From a virus, in the IMG/VR virus record IMGVR_UViG_3300032182_000077, positions 1 through 29,613 of that record: a stretch of DNA of 29,613 nt. One strand, written 5' to 3'. The notes beneath the pieces were generated by a model, which saw only the letters and a program-made list of their open reading frames with translations, had not been told where the DNA came from and did no database searches. The position numbers and the translations under genes were made by a program. Positions 14,830 through 22,329 of the stretch are shown here, piece by piece; the first letter of the stretch is position 1, and every line of letters begins with the position of its first letter.

Positions 14830-16208
14830 TGTCCGAGTTATCATACGCTTCTGACTTACAACTAGAAGAATGTATCATTACTTCAGTTGATGGTGACAAG
14901 CAAAACATTACCGATCTAGTCATTAGGTTTGATTACTTCGAGAACATTAGTCTCCCAACATTCGAGGCAAACTTGGAGTTGGTTGACACTGGTGCCAACT
15001 TGATCTCATCTCTACCCATTCAGGGGTATGAAGACATCAAGATTACTATGACACAAATTGGTGACGATGATGGTAAACTGAAGCAGGTATATAACTTCAA
15101 GGTCTTTAGAATACACAGTAGATTCTCTGGTGATAGATTCCAGAAGTATTCTCTTGGATTGATCTCTGCAGAAGCATTGCTAAATGAATCCAAGAGAGTT
15201 GGTACTATACTTACTGGAAAGGGAGATGGTATCGTCAGAAAATTATTGACAGAAGAACTTGGTGTTGCTGGTGACAGGATTAAAACAGATCCTGCAATGT
15301 TTAAGGTTAGATTCTTTCCTGGTAAGAAGACTCCCTTCTCTATCATTGAGTCTATGAGGATGAAGACTGTTGCTGAAGACAGTAAGGTAAACAACTCAAG
15401 CAACAGTGTCACGGGTGAGTTTGCAAAGTCAACTGGTAGTGCAGGATATTATTTCTATCAGAACGTAGACGGATACTACTTTAATTCTATTGATAGATTG
15501 AATTCTATCGATAAGAATCCTCCAGTAGAAATATTCACGCAAGAGACTGATGCTGTCGCTGGTGCGTCAAAGCAGCAAAAGATTTTAAGCATTGACTTCC
15601 AGCAAGAGATTGACATCCTTACCAAGTTGAGGATGGGTACGTTCTCTAATGTCATCTGTTTCTACAACTACAGCACAGGTGCATACGAGGAGTACAACTA
15701 TAAACTACAGGATTCTTTCGATGACATGGAGCATCTTGGATCACAGTCAGGTCTTGCTAAAGGACAAGCAGATCTAGCGGCTACTCCAAGTAGAATCATG
15801 TCTGTGTTGATTGACCATGAGACCTGGTTTGATGGTGTCGAGGTAGCATCACCAGAGAAACCAGACGGTGGTAAACAAAACACTGCCGAGTTTCCTGACT
15901 GGCAGAAGAATTATGTTGCACAGAGCATCGCTAGACTTGAGTCGCAGAACAATCAGCAGGTATTGATCACAGTTCCTATCAGACTTGACTTGAGAGTTGG
16001 TTCTACTGTTGAGATAAGAATACCTAACCAGATTCCAACACAAGATAGACAACCAGACCTATATGATCCAGAGCACAGTGGTGTTTACTTGGTTGCTAAA
16101 CTTAATCACGCATGTGAAACAAAAGCAAGAAGAGCAAACACATACTTGACTCTAGTTAGAGACTCCTACGGTAGACCTAACGAAGAGTCGAATACCACAA
16201 CTAAATAA
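14829..16208 (+). CDS. 27: Baseplate hub protein, gp27-like
   Basis: T4 gp27 is a trimer forming the hub cylinder that links gp5 to the tube. This 459-residue protein lies between the tail proteins and the gp5 homologue. It has a beta-rich N-terminus (LQLEECIITSVDGDKQNITD, FDYFENISLPTFEANLELVD) typical of the gp27/gpD-like hub domain. Next comes FSGDRFQKYSLGLISAEALL and an ILTGKGDGIVRKLL helix, the segment in which gp27-like proteins respond to bound tube-fold domains. A C-terminal barrel ends PIRLDLRVGSTVEIRIPNQI, as in gp27 and VgrG hubs. Somewhat longer than T4 gp27 (391 aa). Confidence 0.75.
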   Translation: MSELSYASDLQLEECIITSVDGDKQNITDLVIRFDYFENISLPTFEANLELVDTGANLISSLPIQGYEDIKITMTQIGDDDGKLKQVYNFKVFRIHSRFSGDRFQKYSLGLISAEALLNESKRVGTILTGKGDGIVRKLLTEELGVAGDRIKTDPAMFKVRFFPGKKTPFSIIESMRMKTVAEDSKVNNSSNSVTGEFAKSTGSAGYYFYQNVDGYYFNSIDRLNSIDKNPPVEIFTQETDAVAGASKQQKILSIDFQQEIDILTKLRMGTFSNVICFYNYSTGAYEEYNYKLQDSFDDMEHLGSQSGLAKGQADLAATPSRIMSVLIDHETWFDGVEVASPEKPDGGKQNTAEFPDWQKNYVAQSIARLESQNNQQVLITVPIRLDLRVGSTVEIRIPNQIPTQDRQPDLYDPEHSGVYLVAKLNHACETKARRANTYLTLVRDSYGRPNEESNTTTK

Positions 16209-16225
16209 AAATAAACCTTATTGGT

Positions 16226-19200
16226 ATGGATCCAGTATTATCGTCATTATTACAGACAAACTCAATAGGTTCTGATGGTTTCAACTGGTGGATTGGACAG
16301 GTTGAGACGGGGAGAGAGAGTGACCCCAAGAAATCTGGTAGATATCGTGTGCGTATCGTTGGTGTACACCTAAAGGAGGGACAGCAGACACCAACAGAGC
16401 AACTGCCTTGGGCAAACGTAGTCATGCCTGTGACTACACCATTCAGTGATGGTAAGTCAAGTGCTACTGCAGAACTTCGTGCAGGCAACTGGGTCATTGG
16501 TTTCTTCCTTGATAATGATAGGCAGAAGCCTGTTATCATGGGATCTATTGGTCACACTAAATCATCTACTGTTGTTGTCAATCAGGACAGTCAAGGTGGT
16601 AGCGATGGTCCCCGAGGACTGGAGAGGCAACGTGCTGCTGATGTTATCCCACAGATAGATAGGTCTCAAGATAGCACTGACGGAACCGACCCCGAGACTG
16701 GTGCTAACATAGATGGTGGTGAACCAGCTGCTGCTCGTTCTAATGAGGAGAAAGGTGCTCCTGCTATCATTGCTGCTCTACGTGCAAAGCATAGTGAGAC
16801 TAATCCTATTGGATCACAGAACTGTGTTACTATTGCCAACCCGAAGTGTGGTACGGAGAGCAACTTCGGTAAGCAGATGCAGAACATCATTGGTGAGATG
16901 CTCGCTGCTAATCAACAGTCTGGTGGTCAGTTAGGTAACTTCTATGTCAGTAAGGTAAATGGTTTCTTGTATGACAAGGTAGCGATTGCTAGACATCATA
17001 TCGGTAGAGTCACTAGACTTGTCCGTAGCTTGTTAGGTCGCACCCAGTCTGAAATCATTAGGAATCTACGTCAGGGCATTCAAGATCTAATCAATGGTCT
17101 GTTGGGTATTGAGGTATTCAAACAGCAGAAAGAGAAAGTACCCAAAGATGTAGAGCAGGACCACAAATCTGTTGGTAAGAAAGGTCGTTTGCTCGATGGA
17201 ATTCAGAAGGTACTAGAGCAGATCCTAAAGGCACTCGGTTGTTCCATCGAGAATATCACCGATAGAATTGCAGCGTTCCTGACGAACTTGCTGTTCAATT
17301 TTATCATGGATGTCTTCTCTCCAGCAGCATGTGCAGTCATTAACTTGGTAGAAGGTATCATCAATAAGATCCTAGAACTTATTGAAGGTTTGATAAGTAG
17401 TATACTTGGACCTTTACAGAGTATATTATCAATCATAGCATCACCGTTAAACATGATTGGTGGTGCCATCTCAAAGGTCATGTCATTCCTAGGCATCTCT
17501 TGTAGTGGTCCTGATAGTAACTGTCCAAAGGAAACTGTTAAGTGTACTGATTGCTCCAAGGATGAAGATGATGATGACTGGTTGGACAAAATGCTCGATG
17601 ACATTGAGAACGGTGACACTGGTGAGAGATTCTACTGTGAAGAGAGTCAAGACTACCTAGATCCTAAAGGAACTAGAGTTATTTTTGTTGGTGGTGTCCC
17701 AGCAGAACCAATCCCAGAACCACCTGGTCCGCCAGTACCACCTGGTCCTGGTAGACCTGACACACCAGAGTTTGATCGTCCTGTGATTCCTGATGACGAT
17801 CCTGATGACGATGATGATGATATCTTCCCAGATGATGATGACATCCCAGATGATATCTTTGGTGGTCCTGATGATGACGATGATGACGATGACATCTCAC
17901 TGCCTGTCACTTTTGATGGCAGCAAGGTTTACTCTGTCATTGGTGATCCGACCATCGTTGCTGGTGGTGACACCGTAACGTTCACGGTCAACACTTCCAA
18001 CGTAGCACATGGTGCTGTCTTGACTTATGAGTTGACTGGTGATATAGTAGAAGAGTACATTGATGATGCTAATCCATCTCTCACGGGAACTGTTACGGTA
18101 TCTGAATATGAAACTTTAACAGAAGAATTCCTTGACGAGGAAGGAGATCTACAAACAATCTCTATCCCACGTTGTAGAGGCACGATTACTCTTACTATGC
18201 AAGAAGAGATTGAGTTGGGTCGGATTCAAACATTCAGACTCACTCTGTTTGATCCAGGAAACACCGAACTTGCTGACGCAAATTTTGATACAGGTTCCTT
18301 TGCTGACACAGATATTGCAGCAGACTATGAGGAATCTCTGTTCCCTGATTCGCCACTTGATCCTGAATTAGGAGTTGAATCTAGCATCTCTGTTACCACT
18401 GACAAACCTGCTTACATAGAGGGTGAAGACATCATCTTCTCTATCACAAGTGTGAATGTCGATGACAACACAGAGTTTGATTGGGTTATTCTAGGTGATG
18501 TTGACGCTAATGATTTTGTTGGTGGTACAATCACTGGTAAATTCAAGATCAAGGATAACCAAGCAAGAGTTATTGTTGGTATCTTGGAAGATGAAAGAAT
18601 AGAACCTGCAGAGAACTTGACGTTCCGAATCATGGGAACATCTGCATCAGCTTCTGCAACCATCTTTGCTAGTGGTGGGTTTGAGGATCTAGATGGTGAT
18701 GGCGTCAACGACGATGACGAGAAGGATATTGTACCTGAATACGTTCCTAACAAACCAACGGCAGGTGATCCTATCACTGGTTCCGATGGATCTATTGTTA
18801 GCATCCCTATCAATGATACTGGTGAGTCATACTCCGAAGCACCTCAAGTTATCATCTCTGGAGAGGGGTATGGTGCTACTGCTATCGCTCTTCTTGACAC
18901 CAACGGATTTGTGTCGGAGATTAGAGTTACTAGAGGTGGACTAGGATACAAACGTAACCTAGCACAAGATAATGATGTACAATGCATCATCGATTCCTTT
19001 ACTCTTATTTCTCCTGGTATCAGATATACGTCTGCTCCCGAAGTATACATAAATGGAGATCCAAATTTGGCAACTGCTATCATTGATGAAAGAGGATATG
19101 TTACGAGTGTCCAGATCAAGGACAGAACAAAGACATACAATGATAAGAAACCAGTCGTTAAACTGATTGGTGGTGGAGGATCTGGTGCCATTGTTCTACC

Positions 19201-19285
19201 AAACATGATCTGTCTCTCCTCCGAAGATCTCAACAGCAGAGGACTCGTTAAGATTGGAACTGGTCGTTATATTGATTGCCCATAA
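16226..19285 (+). CDS. 5: gp5-like baseplate hub with OB-fold, lacking lysozyme, with beta-sandwich extensions
   Basis: A 1019-residue protein. Residues 15-115 are the gp5 OB-fold (GFNWWIGQVETGRESDPKKS, GRYRVRIVGVH, QLPWANVVMPVTTPF). No T4-lysozyme-type E...D...T motif follows. Other parts: a hydrophobic helical stretch (about 335-425), a CX6CX6CX2C cluster (C426, C433, C440, C443), a Pro-rich then Asp-rich linker (about 490-558), two Calx-beta-like domains (about 560-680 and 715-815), an EF-hand-type loop D821-E832, and two C-terminal repeats with SYSEAPQVIISGEGYGATAI and RYTSAPEVYINGDPNLATAI. The beta-helical needle of T4 gp5 is encoded by the next gene, which is coupled by TAATG. Confidence 0.85.
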   Translation: MDPVLSSLLQTNSIGSDGFNWWIGQVETGRESDPKKSGRYRVRIVGVHLKEGQQTPTEQLPWANVVMPVTTPFSDGKSSATAELRAGNWVIGFFLDNDRQKPVIMGSIGHTKSSTVVVNQDSQGGSDGPRGLERQRAADVIPQIDRSQDSTDGTDPETGANIDGGEPAAARSNEEKGAPAIIAALRAKHSETNPIGSQNCVTIANPKCGTESNFGKQMQNIIGEMLAANQQSGGQLGNFYVSKVNGFLYDKVAIARHHIGRVTRLVRSLLGRTQSEIIRNLRQGIQDLINGLLGIEVFKQQKEKVPKDVEQDHKSVGKKGRLLDGIQKVLEQILKALGCSIENITDRIAAFLTNLLFNFIMDVFSPAACAVINLVEGIINKILELIEGLISSILGPLQSILSIIASPLNMIGGAISKVMSFLGISCSGPDSNCPKETVKCTDCSKDEDDDDWLDKMLDDIENGDTGERFYCEESQDYLDPKGTRVIFVGGVPAEPIPEPPGPPVPPGPGRPDTPEFDRPVIPDDDPDDDDDDIFPDDDDIPDDIFGGPDDDDDDDDISLPVTFDGSKVYSVIGDPTIVAGGDTVTFTVNTSNVAHGAVLTYELTGDIVEEYIDDANPSLTGTVTVSEYETLTEEFLDEEGDLQTISIPRCRGTITLTMQEEIELGRIQTFRLTLFDPGNTELADANFDTGSFADTDIAADYEESLFPDSPLDPELGVESSISVTTDKPAYIEGEDIIFSITSVNVDDNTEFDWVILGDVDANDFVGGTITGKFKIKDNQARVIVGILEDERIEPAENLTFRIMGTSASASATIFASGGFEDLDGDGVNDDDEKDIVPEYVPNKPTAGDPITGSDGSIVSIPINDTGESYSEAPQVIISGEGYGATAIALLDTNGFVSEIRVTRGGLGYKRNLAQDNDVQCIIDSFTLISPGIRYTSAPEVYINGDPNLATAIIDERGYVTSVQIKDRTKTYNDKKPVVKLIGGGGSGAIVLPNMICLSSEDLNSRGLVKIGTGRYIDCP

Positions 19286-20400
19286 TGTCTGATACTAAAC
19301 CAAACGTCGATAAATCACACCAGAGTTCTGCTTCGGGGCAACCTGCGGCAGAACCAGCTGGTGGTAGAAAAGCAAGCGTATCTGATGATGCATTTTGTAA
19401 TGGCAAACCAACAGTACACTGGGTGTCTGATGGTTGGACCTGCATGAGTTGGAGGGGTGACGACGGACAACCAGGCGGTTACACGGTCACCAATGGTCAA
19501 AGTGCCATGTTCTTTGATGAGAACGGCAACATGACGTTCTCTACTGGTGTGCCAGGACAAGCAGGTTGTGGTGGCAAACTCATTCTGAATACAGGTGATC
19601 AAATCCAGAAAGCATCTGGAACTATTGCTATTCAAGCAACGGGTCCAAAAGATTCAGAGAGAGTTGGGTCTACTAGAACAGGAATTGGAAGCGCAACTAA
19701 AGAGGACCCTGCCTATTCTGTCATGGCAGAGGGAGGTGTTGCTATTGAAGCATCGGGAGATGATTGTGGCATCAAGGGAGACAACGTACTTATCCATGCT
19801 ATCAAGACTCTAACACTTAAAGCAGGGGAAGTTGTCAACATTGAGGTTGGTGATGGTAGCGGCAAGTTTAATGTATTTGCGGGGGACATCACATTTGACG
19901 CAGAATTTTTGAATGAGAACATTGATGGTCGTAAGATCACCAAAGGAACTGGTGAGGTTGTAGTTGACCAGCAGATTAAACCTGGTGCTACTCATGTTAT
20001 TAACACCTCTGGTGATGTTACACATAAGATCCAGGGAAGTTATGAGGTTGATGTTCAGGGTGGACGCCTTAATTTGAGGTCTTTGAAGAACGTCAACATT
20101 CAGTCAACTACTGGTGGTCTGGGCGTCAAAACTTTGGGGAAAGTAGTTGAAAAAATCTATGGTCCAAAGGAAGAGAAAATCTTTGGTCTCAAAGCAATTA
20201 CTGACAAGAAACCACCTACACAGACCTATTCCTTGACTCTAGGTGTCAATAAGATGGGATTCCTTATGAAATCTGGCGCTGCGTTTGCTATTACTGCTAT
20301 GAAAGGTAACAGTGTTGTTACTAACAAGGTAGGCACTCTCAACATCATGAACCCAGCTGGTACACTAACCATCAAAGGTCTGTCGATTTTCCTCAACTGA
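19285..20400 (+). CDS. Central spike (beta-helix) protein, separate from gp5 OB-fold
   Basis: A 371-residue protein starting at the ATG that overlaps the gp5 stop. After a disordered N-terminus (SASGQPAAEPAGGRK) and a Trp-rich segment (VHWVSDGWTCMSWRG), the rest is short beta strands with regular G/D/N turns: GTIAIQATG, VAIEASGDD, NVLIHAIKTLTLKAGEVVNI, FNVFAGDITFDA, GSYEVDVQGGRLNLRSLKNV. This is the repeating pattern of the gp5 C-terminal needle and VgrG spikes. It most likely forms the trimeric membrane-piercing needle under gp5. The stop codon lies in the second copy of the composite intergenic element. Confidence 0.8.
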   Translation: MSDTKPNVDKSHQSSASGQPAAEPAGGRKASVSDDAFCNGKPTVHWVSDGWTCMSWRGDDGQPGGYTVTNGQSAMFFDENGNMTFSTGVPGQAGCGGKLILNTGDQIQKASGTIAIQATGPKDSERVGSTRTGIGSATKEDPAYSVMAEGGVAIEASGDDCGIKGDNVLIHAIKTLTLKAGEVVNIEVGDGSGKFNVFAGDITFDAEFLNENIDGRKITKGTGEVVVDQQIKPGATHVINTSGDVTHKIQGSYEVDVQGGRLNLRSLKNVNIQSTTGGLGVKTLGKVVEKIYGPKEEKIFGLKAITDKKPPTQTYSLTLGVNKMGFLMKSGAAFAITAMKGNSVVTNKVGTLNIMNPAGTLTIKGLSIFLN

Positions 20401-20460
20401 AATTCGACTTTCGGTTACCAGAATTCCGAAAAAAATTCGCCACTAATTTTTCGTCCTGAA
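20395..20460 (+). repeat. Composite intergenic element, copy B
   Basis: It starts at the final AAC codon and stop of the spike gene and repeats the layout of the element at 8595. AACTGAAATT is followed by GAATTCCGAAAAA (20421-20433). AAAAATT (20431-20437) can pair with AATTTTT (20445-20451) around CGCCACT, and a TTGAC promoter follows. A TTTCGG/CCGAAA stem is also possible in this copy. Confidence 0.7.
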
Positions 20461-20467
20461 GGTCGAG

Positions 20468-20496
20468 TTGACAAAATGGCGACATTGCCCTATAAT
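20468..20496 (+). promoter_or_regulatory. Consensus sigma70 promoter
   Basis: TTGACA at 20468-20473, a 17-base spacer and TATAAT at 20491-20496 match the bacterial consensus exactly. It should be an early promoter recognised by unmodified host RNA polymerase, driving the small genes, glutaredoxin and probably the tRNA region. Confidence 0.9.
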
Positions 20497-20518
20497 CGTT
20501 GTATGAAATCGCTTTATC

Positions 20519-20713
20519 ATGCACTACAAACCCTATTCACCAGAGTGGCATAGATATCGGTATTTGAAAGAAGCAATCGACAAATACCTTGATGACTATG
20601 TTGAGAATGACATCATTGTGGGTGACATTCTAAATATTGTATGTGACCGCCAAGAAGCGGCACATGCAGAGTATCACAAACTCGAAGATCTAGAGCTAAA
20701 ACTGCGCGAGTGA
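20519..20713 (+). CDS. Small hypothetical protein, first early gene (64 aa)
   Basis: It lies about 22 bases downstream of the -10 box of the consensus promoter. The ATG at 20519 is the only in-frame start after the upstream TGA at 20504. An out-of-frame ATG at 20503 opens only 16 codons and could act as a short leader peptide. The protein is Tyr/His-rich at the start (MHYKPYSPEWHRYRYL) and then helical and charged (REAAHAEYHKLEDLELKLRE-like end). I recognise no family. Position implies expression soon after infection. Confidence 0.65.
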   Translation: MHYKPYSPEWHRYRYLKEAIDKYLDDYVENDIIVGDILNIVCDRQEAAHAEYHKLEDLELKLRE

Positions 20714-20716
20714 TTT

Positions 20717-21031
20717 ATGCTGTCAACTCAATATAGACTCCGACTGGAGTTTATCTGCAAGAAGATTGCAAATAAGGAAGAAGTCAAACTTGACGATATG
20801 ATTTGGGCAGAGAAACTCGCCAAGAGACACACTACTGCCCGAGATTGGTTAAACAAGGCACGAAGACAAGCTGCTCAAGATATCCAAGAGGGTAGCATGG
20901 ACGATTTTATGAACAAAATGGGTTTAGGCGATCCTGACCCAAATAACTACAAAACTGGATTTGACGGTGCAGATGACATCAACGAATGGTTCGGAAGAGA
21001 CAAACCCGACGACTGGCGTCAGCGTGACTAA
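20717..21031 (+). CDS. Hypothetical protein (104 aa)
   Basis: The gene starts three bases after the previous stop. It encodes a basic helical N-terminus (YRLRLEFICKKIANKEEVKL), a middle with AKRHTTARDWLNKARRQA, and an acidic C-terminal third (DDFMNKMGLGDPDPNNY, then DDINEWFGRD). It belongs to the early operon from the 20468 promoter. This type of protein is common in cyanophage genomes, but I know of no function. No membrane segment, signal or metal site. Confidence 0.65.
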   Translation: MLSTQYRLRLEFICKKIANKEEVKLDDMIWAEKLAKRHTTARDWLNKARRQAAQDIQEGSMDDFMNKMGLGDPDPNNYKTGFDGADDINEWFGRDKPDDWRQRD

Positions 21032-21032
21032 T

Positions 21033-21170
21033 ATGAATATCGCCAAAAATCTCCTAGAGAAGGTTGGTGAGTTATTAGACACTGAAGTACACTATATCGT
21101 CTGTTGCGACAAAAAAACTCAACACAAAAAAATCGTCATCGAATATGACCACAGCAGTAATCTACAGTAA
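21033..21170 (+). CDS. Very small hypothetical protein (45 aa)
   Basis: ATG at 21033 lies two bases after the upstream stop, and the gene overlaps the glutaredoxin start by 26 bases. The product begins MNIAKNLLEKVGELLDTEVH, then YIVCCDKKTQHKKIVIEYD. It looks like a compact helix-strand-strand miniprotein with a CC pair. Tight packing between two genes supports it; otherwise there is little evidence. Confidence 0.5.
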   Translation: MNIAKNLLEKVGELLDTEVHYIVCCDKKTQHKKIVIEYDHSSNLQ

Positions 21171-21390
21171 CGGCAGTCAAGAGTGTGAGCGCATGGGCAT
21201 GTTGCTCCAAGATTTGAAGAATATTGACGAATATCTCGAATATCGTCTAGATAAGCACTTTACCCAGAATGCATTTCAGCAAGAATTTGGCGAAGATGCT
21301 ACTTTTCCACAAATTGCCATTGGTGACAAGCATATCGGTGGAATGAAGGAAGCACTTCGTTATATGAGTGACAAAGGGATGTTTCTGTGA
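21145..21390 (+). CDS. nrdC: Glutaredoxin-like protein with altered active site
   Basis: An 81-residue thioredoxin-fold protein: strand and active site AVIYSNGSQECERMGMLL, then a YLEYRLDKHFT strand-helix, the cis-Pro motif TFPQIAIGDKHIGG (residues about 53-66) and a C-terminal helix. Phage glutaredoxins usually supply reducing power to ribonucleotide reductase. The usual CPYC motif is SQEC: the nucleophilic first Cys is Ser and only the second remains, unlike monothiol glutaredoxins, which keep the first. Redox activity may therefore be altered. Its 3' end contains a promoter for the tRNA genes. Confidence 0.8.
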   Translation: MTTAVIYSNGSQECERMGMLLQDLKNIDEYLEYRLDKHFTQNAFQQEFGEDATFPQIAIGDKHIGGMKEALRYMSDKGMFL

Positions 21391-21396
21391 TATAAT
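21368..21396 (+). promoter_or_regulatory. Promoter for the tRNA region
   Basis: GTGACA at 21368-21373, a 17-base spacer and TATAAT at 21391-21396. This is one mismatch from the sigma70 consensus. It lies at the very end of the glutaredoxin gene and should start transcription about 8 bases before tRNA-Leu. Confidence 0.75.
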
Positions 21397-21409
21397 ACAG
21401 AGGTCCCAA

Positions 21410-21494
21410 GGGGCAGTGGTGGAATCGGTAGACACACCAGACTTAAAATCTGTTGAACGTAAAGTTCGTGCGAGTTCAAGTCTCGCTTGCCCTA
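21410..21494 (+). tRNA. tRNA-Leu (anticodon TAA)
   Basis: An 85-base class II tRNA. The acceptor GGGGCAG pairs with TTGCCCT (terminal wobbles). The D-arm GTGGAATCGGTAGACAC is typical of tRNA-Leu, the anticodon loop is CTTAAAA, and a long variable arm (TTGAACGT...) precedes the T-arm GCGAG/CTCGC with TTCAAGT. The discriminator is A and CCA is not encoded. It reads UUA codons. Confidence 0.93.
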
Positions 21495-21522
21495 TTCCAC
21501 TACTAAATAAAATGTAGTGGAA
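21495..21522 (+). promoter_or_regulatory. Hairpin directly after tRNA-Leu
   Basis: TTCCACTAC pairs with GTAGTGGAA in a perfect 9-bp stem around an A/T-rich loop (TAAATAAAAT), starting at the base after the tRNA. There is no T-run. It may guide tRNA 3' processing or stabilise the downstream message. The loop resembles, but does not match, a late promoter motif. Confidence 0.6.
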
Positions 21523-21527
21523 ATGTT

Positions 21528-21794
21528 ATGAAATACACACTAACCCAAGCATATTGTTTCTACATGGGGAACGTAGTGCGTATGTATTTCATCCAAGGTA
21601 TTCCATATACCTTTGACGAACTTCCTCTAATTGTCCAAGATCATCCAGCGATTCAAACCGAAGCGTTGGAAGGTCGAGATTGGGATGACGAAGAACTGTA
21701 TAAATGGTCTTCATATCTCATGGCGGAAGAATGTCATCCATGCATGTTTGAACTTACTGTTGATAAACCAGAACTATTACCTAAAGATGATTGA
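21528..21794 (+). CDS. Hypothetical protein upstream of cpeT (88 aa)
   Basis: The ATG follows the post-tRNA hairpin. The N-terminus is hydrophobic and aromatic (AYCFYMGNVVRMYFIQGIPY) and the rest acidic (EALEGRDWDDEELYKW, then a CHPC pair). The first 30 residues are not long or hydrophobic enough for a confident membrane segment. It overlaps cpeT by 8 bases, so expression is coupled. I recognise no family. Confidence 0.6.
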   Translation: MKYTLTQAYCFYMGNVVRMYFIQGIPYTFDELPLIVQDHPAIQTEALEGRDWDDEELYKWSSYLMAEECHPCMFELTVDKPELLPKDD

Positions 21795-22329
21795 AAAATT
21801 TATAGAATGGTTTGAGGGAACGTGGGAAAACAAAGTTCAAGCATTTTCTAACCCCTCTAGGTTCGCTATGGTGCGCCTAACTCATCATAAAGTCCCTGGC
21901 ACGGACACCATGTTTTATGGTGAGCAAGCGTACAATTACAAACTACATGCTCCATATAGGCAGTTTATTGTAGAAGCAGTTGAAGACCCTAATGGGCAGA
22001 TTAGGGTCCTTAATTATGACTTTGAAAAATGGCGTTATTTGGGTGCTCTAAATCTAGAGCAAATCAAGTACGACAAGGGGTTGACACACAAGACAAAGTG
22101 TGATACAATTATGACTTACGACCCAGATAAAGACCAATTTAATGGTTCTATTGACGGTTGTGAGTGTCTGGTTCCCTACAAGGCAGATCAAATGACCTAC
22201 GTTAGAAATGAGGCAACTCTTGGCGTAGACTTTTATAATGTGGTTGATCGTGGATTCCTTGTAGGAACTACAGAACAAGTCTGGGGCGGACGCTTCGGGG
22301 AGTTTGAATTTACCAAGATGCCACTTTAG
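21787..22329 (+). CDS. cpeT: CpeT/CpcT-family bilin lyase-like protein
   Basis: The cyanobacterial family attaches bilins to phycobiliprotein beta subunits, and many cyanophages carry a copy. The 180-residue protein has the family opening (FIEWFEGTWENKVQAFSNPS), a MFYGEQAYNYKLHAPYRQF segment (residues about 42-60) matching the CpeT EQ.Y...PYRQ core, then LEQIKYDKGLTHKTKCD and GCECLV with the conserved cysteine region, and a C-terminal TEQVWGG strand. It may alter light harvesting in the infected cell; phage versions are not necessarily active lyases. The stop codon TAG is nucleotides 8-10 of the following tRNA-Thr. Confidence 0.85.
   Translation: MIEKFIEWFEGTWENKVQAFSNPSRFAMVRLTHHKVPGTDTMFYGEQAYNYKLHAPYRQFIVEAVEDPNGQIRVLNYDFEKWRYLGALNLEQIKYDKGLTHKTKCDTIMTYDPDKDQFNGSIDGCECLVPYKADQMTYVRNEATLGVDFYNVVDRGFLVGTTEQVWGGRFGEFEFTKMPL

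Noticed and set aside
16400-17230. T4-type lysozyme domain in the gp5 homologue
   Set aside because: No E...D...T lysozyme motif is found after the OB-fold; the region is charged and helical, then hydrophobic.
17653-17925. Ser/Gly-rich and His/Arg-rich minus-strand ORFs
   Set aside because: They are complements of the Asp-rich and Pro-rich linker of the gp5 homologue (GAT/GAC read as ATC/GTC frames), pure low-complexity shadows.
20503-20553. 16-codon ORF starting right after the consensus promoter
   Set aside because: It overlaps the 64-aa gene in another frame and has no ribosome binding site. Mentioned as a possible leader peptide but not listed as a gene.
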